Shown: in pieces, positions 1 to 7,319 of the stretch
Layout of the letters: every line of letters starts with the position of its first letter
Position numbering within the stretch: the first letter of the stretch is position 1
NCBI GenBank assembly: GCA_035578175.1
Contig: JAQMRL010000001.1
Location: 369,699,720-369,763,719 of the forward strand
Source of the DNA: Catonia carolina
Lineage: Eukaryota > Arthropoda > Insecta > Hemiptera > Achilidae
Reading direction: 5' to 3'
Length of the DNA stretch: 64,000 bases
The notes under the pieces: generated by a model
Databases searched by the model: none
What the model saw: the letters and a program-made list of their open reading frames with translations, nothing else
What the model was told of the DNA's origin: nothing
Program-made: the position numbers and the translations under genes

Positions 1-44
1 AATTAAAAAAAATTGTGTTTGTTTGTGATATCGGGTTGAGATTG

Positions 45-67
<23 letters not shown>

Positions 68-75
<8 letters not shown>

Positions 76-94
76 GGGGGTGTTGGAGATCAGT
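68..94 (+). promoter_or_regulatory. TATA/CAGT promoter of first tandem viral gene
   Basis: TATATAAA at 68-75 is followed 24 bases later by the initiator CAGT at 91-94. TATA plus CAGT at this spacing is the classic arthropod core promoter and the standard early promoter of baculovirus-like insect viruses. The same block, with nearly the same leader, recurs at 1110-1137 before the paralogous gene, which supports a real promoter. A (TA)n tract lies just upstream. Confidence 0.6.
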
Positions 95-119
95 AAATAA
101 TTATTGTCGATGATACAGC

Positions 120-554
120 ATGAAGAATTACATGAAGGAATTGTACATTTGTGATTCGTTACAACGTATGTCGTGGTGTACGATATTTAATACTTTATTG
201 AATAAAAGAATGCCACGCTACTACGATCTTGATACGGTGCTATATTATGCACAAAATCGTATGTTCAAAGCAAGTGAATGTAAATTATATTGTATTATTC
301 CTACAGAAAGGCGTGATGAATGGTATTGGATAAGGTCGTTAAGTGTTCGTGTTTTACAAAAAAAAGTGATTTATCATTTGAAACGAAAAATATATAACTA
401 TACAAATAGGGTGTTTCTAAGACATGATGGTGCTTGTGCATATTTATTGCGTTTAATTCGACGTAGAAAAAGACTTAATCGTTCTTATGTATTCGAAACA
501 ATAATCAAAAAGAAAAAAAAATCATATATAAATTATAGAATATATTTAGAATAG
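120..554 (+). CDS. Unknown virus-like protein, tandem paralogue 1
   Basis: This intronless frame of 144 residues matches no family I recognise. Residues about 18-60 (beginning MSWCT.FNTLLNKRMPRYYD) are nearly identical to the product of the next gene (1153-1548), and the similarity continues more weakly to the C-terminus, so the two are tandem duplicates. The protein is basic, rich in Tyr, Arg and Lys, with three conserved Cys and no signal peptide or membrane segment. The start is shifted relative to its paralogue: the ATG at 110 that matches the second gene's start runs into a stop after 14 codons because of about 13 extra bases, so ATG 120 restores the frame. The leader from the predicted start site is short (about 28 bases). 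An early regulatory role is only a guess from the promoter type. Confidence 0.55.
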   Translation: MKNYMKELYICDSLQRMSWCTIFNTLLNKRMPRYYDLDTVLYYAQNRMFKASECKLYCIIPTERRDEWYWIRSLSVRVLQKKVIYHLKRKIYNYTNRVFLRHDGACAYLLRLIRRRKRLNRSYVFETIIKKKKKSYINYRIYLE

Positions 555-1109
555 AATAGTACAACGCCGGATAATTATTCATTACTGAAGTGACACGAAG
601 AGTCCACCCAAATAGAAAAAAAAAATCACATACCACAATTTCTGGATCGTATATGCCACAAAACGTAGGCGTATGTGATATGTATATATATATATTAATT
701 TGTTGGGAGAATTAGTCAAAAGAGTGTTCAAACTTAATCTAACTTTTTTTTTGTAGTTATAAAATCATATTTTAAATGTTTCTATTTAAAAAAACCAATA
801 TTTCGTATTTGTAAATACATATTTAGCTTGTAGTGAATGTTTCACACCAACATTTTTTACACTTATAATTTTTTAATGATACAATTGATAATTTAAAAAC
901 ACAGGAAACTTTTTTTACTAAACTATATCTTACAAAAACATTATCAAAAGATTTATTTATGTGGATAAAGATTGTTGTTGGTGAGTTTTCAAGATGATAA
1001 TATTAAAAAAATAACCTTAAGTTTGTTAATAATATTTTTATGTTTTTATTTAATTATTTTTCTTCTTATTTTAATATATATACTTATAAATAAGAATGGG
1101 TTATCTCTA
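555..1109. other. AT-rich spacer between tandem paralogues
   Basis: No gene is visible. The spacer holds a 38-base block (1063-1100) and a GATTGTTGTTGGTG motif (about 969), both recurring after or inside the second gene, so the spacer seems to be debris of the duplication. An imperfect inverted pair (CACATACC near 628, GCGTATGTG near 669) is also present. Confidence 0.5.
1063..1100 (+). repeat. 38-base perfect direct repeat, copy 1
   Basis: The block, beginning TTCTTATTTTAATATATA, is repeated exactly at 1518-1555, a period of 455 bases. Here it is noncoding and lies just before the second promoter. Confidence 0.85.
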
Positions 1110-1137
1110 TATATAAAGGGGATGGTTGGAGATCAGT
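1110..1137 (+). promoter_or_regulatory. TATA/CAGT promoter of second tandem viral gene
   Basis: TATATAAA at 1110-1117 and CAGT at 1134-1137 lie 25 bases apart. The leader that follows is almost identical to that of the first gene, up to the shared ATGATACAGC. Confidence 0.6.
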
Positions 1138-1152
1138 AAATAACTATTGTCG

Positions 1153-1548
1153 ATGATACAGCCTGGAGGATTATACAATTGTTATTCGTTACAAGTTATG
1201 TCGTGGTGTACGATGTTTAATACTTTATTGAACAAAAGAATGCCTCGCTACTACGATCTTGATACGGTGCTATATTATGCACAAAATCCTATGTTCAAAG
1301 CAAGTGAATGTAAATTACATTGTATTATTAAACAAAAATATGATGAATGTTATTCGATAGAAGAGCTAAGCGTTTATGAAGTTTTACAAAAAAAAGTGAT
1401 TGATCATTTGAATCGAAAAAAATATAACTTCTCAAATAGGGTGTTTGTAACATATGATGACACTCATAAATATATAATGCGTTTAGATCGACATCGAAAA
1501 AGACTTACTTATTTTTGTTCTTATTTTAATATATATACTTATAAATAA
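1153..1548 (+). CDS. Unknown virus-like protein, tandem paralogue 2
   Basis: This frame of 131 residues starts at the first ATG after the CAGT initiator; an in-frame TTG at 1147 is ignored. It is a close paralogue of 120-554, nearly identical over the MSWCTMF...LLNKRMPRYYD core and the ASECKL segment, and more diverged toward the end. No known domain, signal peptide or membrane helix is visible. Its last nine codons and stop lie inside the 38-base direct repeat that also occurs upstream of its promoter, so its C-terminus was probably set by a recombination. Tandem duplication of small early genes is common in large insect DNA viruses; that is the inferred context, not a functional assignment. 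Confidence 0.55.
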   Translation: MIQPGGLYNCYSLQVMSWCTMFNTLLNKRMPRYYDLDTVLYYAQNPMFKASECKLHCIIKQKYDECYSIEELSVYEVLQKKVIDHLNRKKYNFSNRVFVTYDDTHKYIMRLDRHRKRLTYFCSYFNIYTYK

Positions 1549-1555
1549 GAATGGG
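1518..1555 (+). repeat. 38-base perfect direct repeat, copy 2
   Basis: This copy is identical to 1063-1100, but here it codes for the C-terminal residues and stop of the preceding gene. A degenerate GATTGTTGTTGGTGGTGAG block follows at about 1585, paralleling about 969. Confidence 0.85.
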
Positions 1556-1823
1556 TATAGGTGTAGTTTTATTTATGAATACAGATTGTTGTTGGTGGTG
1601 AGTTTTTTTAAAGATAATAATAAAATAATCTTTAGATTTGATGACGATAATAATAATAATGAAGATTTGATAAAAAAAATTGTAATATTTTTGGACAACT
1701 AGTAAATGTGGTTATAAATATTTGGATAGTTTTATTTGCTCGTGTTTAGTGTTTGTTGTTGATCTGGTTATTATTCTATTACTGATAATTATAATATTAT
1801 TAAAAAAAATATATATAGTGACG

Positions 1824-2279
1824 ATGAATAATGTTGGTGATGTTGGTGATGTTGGCGGTGTTGGTGAACCGATTAATACTCATTATTCAGTACAGTTTAT
1901 AGATGGAGGAGGAGTTGGTGTTGATGTAGGTGGTGGTGATGATGATGGTGGTGGTGGTTCATCCACAGTTACGCTTAAGTTGTTAGAGATGCTCTACAGT
2001 CTGAATTGGCCTAAACCTCCTCAACCTCCTCCTGCTATCGATATTGGTGCCAATATAGAATCGTTCATCAAGGAGGTGATAGCAAGGAGAGAGTTGCAGT
2101 CGTTGGGTATTTGTAGTAAGATTGATAAGAAGAAAAGAGATAAAGAAGAAGAAGAAAGAAATATTAATAATAGTAATAAACCAGTTAATGTCAACTTCAA
2201 TTTCAACGATTTGGTACGGCTCGTGGAAGGTGGTGGTGGAGGAGGAGGAACAGCTGGTTCGTCTGGGGATAAAAAATGA
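1824..2279 (+). CDS. Gly/Asp-rich protein of viral cluster, unknown function
   Basis: From ATG 1824 the frame gives 151 residues. Residues 1-45 are a Gly/Val/Asp-rich run encoded by GGT/GAT-type triplets. A more complex segment follows (about 50-105) with LLEMLYSLNW, a Pro-rich PKPPQPPP and a probable helix, then a Lys/Glu-rich charged stretch and a Gly7 run near the end. The frame is open upstream to about 1722 and would add a very hydrophobic 30-residue segment, but the only extra start is TTG, so a membrane-anchored longer form is possible but unproven. The stop TGA overlaps the next gene's start in an ATGA. Trinucleotide expansion explains most of the low complexity. I recognise no family. 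Confidence 0.5.
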   Translation: MNNVGDVGDVGGVGEPINTHYSVQFIDGGGVGVDVGGGDDDGGGGSSTVTLKLLEMLYSLNWPKPPQPPPAIDIGANIESFIKEVIARRELQSLGICSKIDKKKRDKEEEERNINNSNKPVNVNFNFNDLVRLVEGGGGGGGTAGSSGDKK

Positions 2280-2404
2280 ATGACGCATGGGTGGTGTTTT
2301 CGGTTATCATTTTCCTTGTTGTTGTGATTTTTGTATTAATTAAAAAATACATATTACCTATCTTGGAAAACGCTTTTGACGGCCTACAAATACCAACTGA
2401 ATAA
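2276..2404 (+). CDS. Small single-pass membrane protein (42 aa)
   Basis: ATG 2276 lies inside the ATGA that ends the preceding gene. The product has a short N-terminus (MNDAW), a hydrophobic helix of about 18 residues (VVFSVIIFLVVVIFVLI), a KK stop-transfer and a short acidic tail (LENAFDGLQIPTE). The stop TAA shares its last base with the next ATG (TAATG). Very small single-pass proteins are typical accessory parts of naldavirus per os entry complexes and envelopes; that parallel is by size and topology only. The linkage by overlaps on both sides is the main reason for calling a gene this short. Confidence 0.55.
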   Translation: MNDAWVVFSVIIFLVVVIFVLIKKYILPILENAFDGLQIPTE

Positions 2405-2544
2405 TGAATATCTTTATTGCGCTCTTAGTTGCTGTGATTACGATGATCGTGATTCTAGGCATTTCTGCTTTTGTTATATACAAGTCTTTGCATGTTCTTG
2501 CAGCGCGTTCAACCCCTAAAGTGCCTTCAATGCCTTCTGGTTAA
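2404..2544 (+). CDS. Small single-pass membrane protein (46 aa)
   Basis: This frame starts at the A of the preceding stop codon (TAATG). It encodes an almost immediate membrane helix (residues about 3-26, FIALLVAVITMIVILGISAFVI) followed by a short basic, Pro-containing tail. The last 29 bases overlap, tail to tail, the 3' end of the minus-strand gene 2516-3334. It is the second consecutive tiny type III-like membrane protein, and the pair probably acts in a membrane or virion envelope. The family is not recognised. Confidence 0.55.
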   Translation: MNIFIALLVAVITMIVILGISAFVIYKSLHVLAARSTPKVPSMPSG

Positions 2545-3334
2545 AACTGTTGTTGTTGTTGTTGTTATTATTATACCTTATAAAGGTTGTGGTAGTGGTG
2601 TATTGTTGTTGATCATCTTTATCTTGCTGTTTAATGACAACGACAACGTGGTACTTTCTCTCATATACCGGCAGGAAGTAGAATCGCCAGTAGAAACTTT
2701 GTAGATCCAATCTGAGTGGTCGGTAGATCTGTAAAAAGGGATCGAACAGCGTCTCGTCTAGTCTGGGCTTTGCGTCATCGTATAACTCCGTAACACTCCT
2801 TGTAGCCGCGACCAGTATCGGCTTTCCGCTTCTGTTCGTCCTGTATATAGGCTCGGTGAAGAAGTATATTTTCTTCCTCAATATCAGATTCGGGGCGATT
2901 GACCAAATCAGTTCTTCTTCTTTTTCGTCTTCTTCTTCTTCTTCTTCTTCTTCTTCGACGAATACTCTGACAACTGTTGTTATTGTTGATGGTGATGGGG
3001 ATGGTTGTAGAGTTAGAGGAGTAGGAGTAGGAGTGGTAAGTGATGATGATTCTTGTTGTTGTTGTTGTTGTTGAGGATGTTTATATAAAAGCGCTTTGCT
3101 GTTCACCTCATACAAATACCAAGCATCGTAGTCATTGTTATTTTTGTCATAAGAATTGGCTATTGTTGATCTTTCTTTGTTCACGTTCACAAAATTGATC
3201 GACTGTAAGATTTGGGAGCCATTCATACAGGTGATTAAGACGTTATTATCATTATGACTCTGAGAAAATACGATATGGATGATATTGTTGACGGCGCAAC
3301 AGTCTGCCACGTGTGTGCAGTTCTCATATACCAT
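2516..3334 (-). CDS. Virus-like protein with Gln, Glu and Asn runs
   Basis: The product has 272 residues. It reads directly from the upstream minus-strand gene through TAAATG, a zero-base gap. Residues 1-85 form a compact, Cys-containing N-terminal region (NCTHVADCCAVNN at the start). A Q7 run (about 88-94), a Ser/Thr/Pro linker and an E/D/K run (about 125-140) follow. Residues about 142-230 look like a second folded region (IWSIAPNLILRKKIYFFTEP, RPLRLDLQSFYWRFYFLPVY), and the end is Thr- and Asn-rich. The folded parts have ordinary complexity while the linkers are CAA, GAA and AAC triplet repeats. The 3' end overlaps the plus-strand gene 2404-2544 by 29 bases. Function and family are unknown. 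Confidence 0.6.
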   Translation of the reverse strand: MVYENCTHVADCCAVNNIIHIVFSQSHNDNNVLITCMNGSQILQSINFVNVNKERSTIANSYDKNNNDYDAWYLYEVNSKALLYKHPQQQQQQQESSSLTTPTPTPLTLQPSPSPSTITTVVRVFVEEEEEEEEEDEKEEELIWSIAPNLILRKKIYFFTEPIYRTNRSGKPILVAATRSVTELYDDAKPRLDETLFDPFLQIYRPLRLDLQSFYWRFYFLPVYERKYHVVVVIKQQDKDDQQQYTTTTTFIRYNNNNNNNNSFNQKALKAL

Positions 3335-3634
3335 TTATTTTTTCTTTGTCTTGAAATCAGCCACCGTAGAACAGTATCTGGCCAGGTAACGCCTTATCTC
3401 GGCCAAATATATTCGCCATTGTAGGTGGTTGTTTCCGGCCAAATGGATCGATTCGATTAATTTGTACGCGTACACTAGGTTGTGGTCGGTCAACAGCTGA
3501 GGGTGATGGTTGGCGAAACTTATTAGTTCGGACAGTATTCGGTTCAGGTTGTCAAGATACCGCTGTACTTGCTTCTCGTGGTTTCGATACGCTTCTATAT
3601 TCTGTGTCATCAGTGACAGTATATTAGTATTCAT
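3335..3634 (-). CDS. Small alpha-helical virus-like protein (99 aa)
   Basis: This is a clean 99-residue frame without low complexity. It is predominantly helical and hydrophilic with regularly spaced Leu/Ile (LDNLNRILSELISFA, LVYAYKLIESI, IYLAEIRRYLARY), which suggests a small helical bundle or coiled-coil partner. It ends in a basic KTKKK tail. It lies head to head with the gene at 3664 across a 29-base spacer and is followed with no gap by 2516-3334, so the two minus genes are likely cotranscribed or expressed from nested late transcripts. It has one Cys and no membrane segment. I recognise no family. Confidence 0.6.
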   Translation of the reverse strand: MNTNILSLMTQNIEAYRNHEKQVQRYLDNLNRILSELISFANHHPQLLTDHNLVYAYKLIESIHLAGNNHLQWRIYLAEIRRYLARYCSTVADFKTKKK

Positions 3635-3663
3635 TTTTAATTGTTTGATTTAAAAAAATTAAG
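3635..3663. promoter_or_regulatory. 29-base divergent promoter with TTAAG motif
   Basis: Only 29 AT-rich bases separate two divergent start codons. TTAAG at 3659-3663 directly abuts the plus-strand ATG. TAAG-type motifs are late transcription start sites in baculoviruses and relatives, and a start this close to the ATG is known there. With such AT-rich sequence chance is a real alternative. Confidence 0.35.
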
Positions 3664-4809
3664 ATGATACTATATAAAAAATTAGGCCGTATAGCGTTGG
3701 CGTTGGCGGCGTTTATTCTTATTTTGTTCGTATTGAGGAAATATTTACATCACGAGAAAAAGTTGGTATTATTATCGCTGCCAAAAGAAGACGAAGAAAA
3801 AAAAGAGCCGGCGATTAACGCTAGACCGAAAACCGCATGTAACCATGAGTTTGGAAAGTTTGTCGATGGAAAATGTCAGTGTTTATATCCGGATCTCGTG
3901 ACGAACAACGTATATGACGGCGATTGCGACCATCCAATGGATCCAAGTTTCAAAAGTATACGGTTGGTGAAAAATAATGATGATAATGATGATGATGGTA
4001 GTCATTTATATAAGGGTAACGTTCGATACACAGGCGTTTGTAGAAATCGGATTAAGCATTTTGTGGCTGGAAAATGTGTTCTGTCGAGGATCCGGGATGG
4101 TCGATGTGTGCGCGGTCGGATGGTGTCACAAGGAAAATGCGAGTGTACTAAAGGATATGAGCTATTCAAAGGTTACAACGAGTGTGTCAAAAAGCCACAA
4201 TCTTGGAACGTGCAAAATACGAGACAATATATCGAGGATTGTGATCTGATGACCGGTTTCGTGCCGGTGAGTTGGAATAAGAACAAACTGTGTGCCCAGC
4301 TGTTGGCCGTCAGTTCAATTATACAGCCGATAGTGTTGGACGGAAAAAAGAGATATTACATGTTCGACAAACGACAAACACATAAAGTATACGGTTTGTT
4401 GAAAAATCTTCCCGATAATAATACTAACAGGTTTTACGTGGAGGTTGATGCAGATGATATACCCCTACCCAAATACAAGCCCGTAGAATTTGAAACAAGA
4501 AATTTATTGCTGCTGCGTTATGTACTCGAATCACAGGTAACCGACTTCCAGAACGCACACAGCGAACCGATCGATACGAGTAACGTACTAGAAAAAATAA
4601 CAAAAGGTGACATAAATGATATTGACACCAATATATGGATTCGGCGATTGAACGATCTCAATCTATTCTCTAGATTTTACAGTCAACAATGGCATTCGAC
4701 TATTGACCATAAAGGGAAGAATGTACTATTCTATAACAGGACGACGGGTGAGGGATACGTTATAAATAACCCCACGTTATTGAAATACATGTTGCAAACA
4801 ACCAATTAA
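3664..4809 (+). CDS. Membrane-anchored Cys-rich protein, entry-factor-like architecture
   Basis: The product has 381 residues. A basic start and a hydrophobic helix (residues about 8-27) form an uncleaved signal anchor, so the rest should face the lumen or virion exterior. Residues about 58-180 are Cys-rich with short modules of the form C-x-G-x-C-x-C (GKFVDGKCQC, HFVAGKC, VSQGKCECTKGYELF). The C-terminal 190 residues have few Cys and look globular. A signal-anchored, Cys-rich ectodomain of about 380 residues resembles the architecture of per os infectivity factors of naldaviruses, but I cannot match it to a particular PIF and name none. A run of GAT/AAT codons (NNDDNDDDG) interrupts the Cys-rich part. 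It is transcribed divergently from 3335-3634. This is the best query protein in the window. Confidence 0.6.
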   Translation: MILYKKLGRIALALAAFILILFVLRKYLHHEKKLVLLSLPKEDEEKKEPAINARPKTACNHEFGKFVDGKCQCLYPDLVTNNVYDGDCDHPMDPSFKSIRLVKNNDDNDDDGSHLYKGNVRYTGVCRNRIKHFVAGKCVLSRIRDGRCVRGRMVSQGKCECTKGYELFKGYNECVKKPQSWNVQNTRQYIEDCDLMTGFVPVSWNKNKLCAQLLAVSSIIQPIVLDGKKRYYMFDKRQTHKVYGLLKNLPDNNTNRFYVEVDADDIPLPKYKPVEFETRNLLLLRYVLESQVTDFQNAHSEPIDTSNVLEKITKGDINDIDTNIWIRRLNDLNLFSRFYSQQWHSTIDHKGKNVLFYNRTTGEGYVINNPTLLKYMLQTTN

Positions 4810-5134
4810 TGACAACTCAACCACTCACTTAAAACAACACAAATATTTCATATTAATATTCTAAACGAACGTAAACGGGAATCGAAACATAATACCTATT
4901 TCAAATATCACTCTTCAAAATTGAAAAACCAAACCATCGATTTATCAAAAAATAATTTTTTAAATTGTTCAATTATAAATAAAACCTGAAAACAACAACA
5001 ATACTTACTGGTAAATATTTTAACAGAATGCAAAATATTTTTCCTCACATCATACCCGGAACGAGGAGGAATTCACTCTATTTTCGAAAGTATTACTTCC
5101 ATGATTCCTATTGTTTTATGAGATGATTCATATT
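4810..5134. other. AT-rich noncoding spacer
   Basis: I see no gene, repeat or LTR end here. It separates the last clear viral-type gene from the gag-like gene. Confidence 0.5.
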
Positions 5135-6343
5135 TTATATATTATTACTATATCCTCTACAATGACGACTACTATTATTATTACTAGTTAGTTCATTAAA
5201 ATGTTGAAGTATTTGTAGCATCTGATTGTAACTAACGATCTTCTGCATTAGAACTGCTGACTGAATCTCATCGTTAAAATGTTTGGACAAAGTTATAATT
5301 TTCTCAGCCTCTGTCATATTAGTGAGGGTAAATTTAGCAATATTGTATTTCTTTTGAAAATAAGTTATTATATCTTGTTTTCCATTCGGTAGATAACATC
5401 CTGTCTCAAGATCAAAGCGTATCCTCCGTTTGATATACTCGTTCCAGTAAATAATTTTAAATTGTCTTTCAAATTCTTCCCAACTATCAATATTCTCCAC
5501 TATGTTTTGTAACCATATACCGGCATTATTAGTAAAACATATGCTTAACAGATTCTTTACAATCGTCCATTGACCATTAATATAAAAATTTTCACCGAAT
5601 AAACATAGATAATTCTTAATTTTTTCCAGGTCTAACATTGGATTCTTACTAAAGCCAGTAAATTTTGGTATTTCTTGATATCGAATTGAATTATAAAATA
5701 TATTGTTGAAATCTAACCGACTCCGATCTATATTAGTGTTAGACCTGTTGTTAATATTTTTCTCTAGATCTTTTATTTTCTCTTTTAAATTCTCTAGTTT
5801 TTTAAAAAATTCATCATTTATCAATTTTACTAAACCAGGTATATCTTCTTTAAATTTATTCATCTCATCCCTTACATCCTTATGTTTCTGCTCAAACTTC
5901 TCATAAATTCCATCTATTCGTTTATCTGTCATCTTTGATATACCCTCAACCTGTTTGTTACAGCCCATTTGTTTAATATCAATAATTTGAATATTCTCAT
6001 GTTGACTTTGTAATTCCAAATGAACTAGATTTATCTGTTTATCAATTTTATTTTTCATTATATTAAACTGTTCCGTTAATTCACTATTATTTTTAACCAA
6101 TTCCGTTTTCACACATTCTAGACTATTTATTTGTTTTCTTAGGCTGTTTTTTATATTACGCAATTTTTTGTCTAAGCTATTATTTTGTGCTTTTACGATT
6201 GACGTTTGTGAACTTAATTTTGACATAACTTGAAACATATATTCAATTGTGTTCTTCATAGTAGTTTGTAGGTTATTACTAGCTTCACCATCCTGACTCA
6301 CCTCTGATACAATTCTACCTGATCGTAAAACCTTTACAACCAT
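5135..6343 (-). CDS. Gag-like coiled-coil protein, no LTR or pol
   Basis: From the first ATG (6343) the product has 402 residues; an in-frame TTG lies 13 codons upstream. Residues about 20-205 are a long Lys/Glu/Asn-rich coiled coil. Residues about 220-380 resemble a Ty3-type gag core: a PKFTGFSKNP motif, then W...VKNLLS...NNAGIWLQNIV, SWEEFERQFKIIYW and a helical C-terminal half. The frame ends shortly after a short basic Ser/Asn tail with no CCHC zinc knuckle and no protease or RT downstream. No LTR is visible on either side. It may be a truncated retroelement, a domesticated gag, or a gag captured by the adjacent viral segment. The intact frame over 1.2 kb is unusual in a region where other retroelements are broken. 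A gag-like coiled-coil frame of similar style occurs at 49680-50117. Confidence 0.6.
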   Translation of the reverse strand: MVVKVLRSGRIVSEVSQDGEASNNLQTTMKNTIEYMFQVMSKLSSQTSIVKAQNNSLDKKLRNIKNSLRKQINSLECVKTELVKNNSELTEQFNIMKNKIDKQINLVHLELQSQHENIQIIDIKQMGCNKQVEGISKMTDKRIDGIYEKFEQKHKDVRDEMNKFKEDIPGLVKLINDEFFKKLENLKEKIKDLEKNINNRSNTNIDRSRLDFNNIFYNSIRYQEIPKFTGFSKNPMLDLEKIKNYLCLFGENFYINGQWTIVKNLLSICFTNNAGIWLQNIVENIDSWEEFERQFKIIYWNEYIKRRIRFDLETGCYLPNGKQDIITYFQKKYNIAKFTLTNMTEAEKIITLSKHFNDEIQSAVLMQKIVSYNQMLQILQHFNELTSNNNSSRHCRGYSNNI

Positions 6344-6609
6344 TACTAAATATGTAATATATATATGAGTAGGAATCTTCAATATTATTTTTTATAAAAA
6401 ATTTACCCACGTTTATAATAGAAGCCACATAATATGAAGTGTTTGTGTAAAACAATTTCAACTTAAGGAAAACGGTTTTAACGGAATTTAATAAATTGAA
6501 TCATCACCCCAACACTAAATACTACCTGTTGAAAGTCTATAATTTTTTAACACCAACATACCTTTCAAGACTACACATAAAATTATTATAACGAACACGT
6601 ATAAAAAAA

Positions 6610-6792
6610 ATGATAGATGGTTTTTGTTTGCGTTGTAGAAGACGAACACAATCGAAACATTGTGTTGTGGTTGGTGTAAAAAAAATAGCCGCCTTATGTG
6701 TGATATGCAACGGATCTAAACACTTTTACGTCAAGAGTGAAAAAACCATCAAAACAATCGACGATAGCAACAAAATGGATACGGATTTTTAA
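6610..6792 (+). CDS. Zinc-ribbon-like small protein (60 aa)
   Basis: The frame starts at ATG 6610, preceded by an AT-rich TATAAAAAAA. It has two Cys pairs: FCLRCRRRTQSK near residue 5 and LCVICNGSKHFYV near residue 30, joined by a basic segment. The spacing and wording resemble the small YCxKCR...C-x2-C zinc ribbons (DUF5679-like) seen in many DNA viruses and mobile elements; this is recognition by pattern. The last 15 residues are charged and unstructured. It could belong to the viral block on the left or to an unseen mobile element. Confidence 0.45.
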   Translation: MIDGFCLRCRRRTQSKHCVVVGVKKIAALCVICNGSKHFYVKSEKTIKTIDDSNKMDTDF

Positions 6793-7319
6793 ATTTAGGA
6801 TTGCTTATTATTGTAATAATAAATGATAATATTATTATTATTATTATTTGAATTCGACAAAAAATAAAACAACCATATTATTATATAATAAATAAAAAAC
6901 TTTTCTATTTTTTACTGGAGACCCATTTTACTCACGTTCTATTTCCAAAATAAAATATTTAAAAATAAAAATGTAGATTTTGGTGTACCAGAATGGCTGT
7001 AATAATAATAATAATACATTTTTAAAAAATTACAAAATACTAAATAAATGACACTACTAATTAAAATATACTGGAGATATTTTCGAAATAATATCTAATT
7101 GAACCATTCAGTGATTCGTTTTTTTTTTGTCCAACCGGGTCCAACAGATTATTTTCTTTTAATAGTAATTAATAATAATGGTGGTTCTTGTAATAAATGA
7201 AACAACAATACTAAAAATTTATCCAGTTACAATTATATTTATTAAACAACTACTGAATTTCTACAAGATTAATATATATTACAAACATATAATATTTTCC
7301 ATCACCATCTCTGTGGGAA
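6793..7319. other. AT-rich noncoding spacer
   Basis: It holds short (TTA)n and (AAT)n tracts and no coding signal. A motif-poor stretch between two small genes. Confidence 0.45.

Noticed and set aside
1983..3074. Opposite-strand frames of 60-100 codons over the viral genes, rich in Ser, Phe or Cys
   Set aside because: They are shadows of triplet repeats (GAA read as TTC, GGT as ACC) and have no independent start context or domain.
3664..4809. Assignment to a specific per os infectivity factor
   Set aside because: Length and architecture fit several, but I cannot match conserved residues to one family, so no gene symbol is given.
5135..6343. Complete LTR retrotransposon around the gag-like gene
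   Set aside because: No pair of direct repeats, primer-binding site or pol was found from 4.8 to 7.3 kb.
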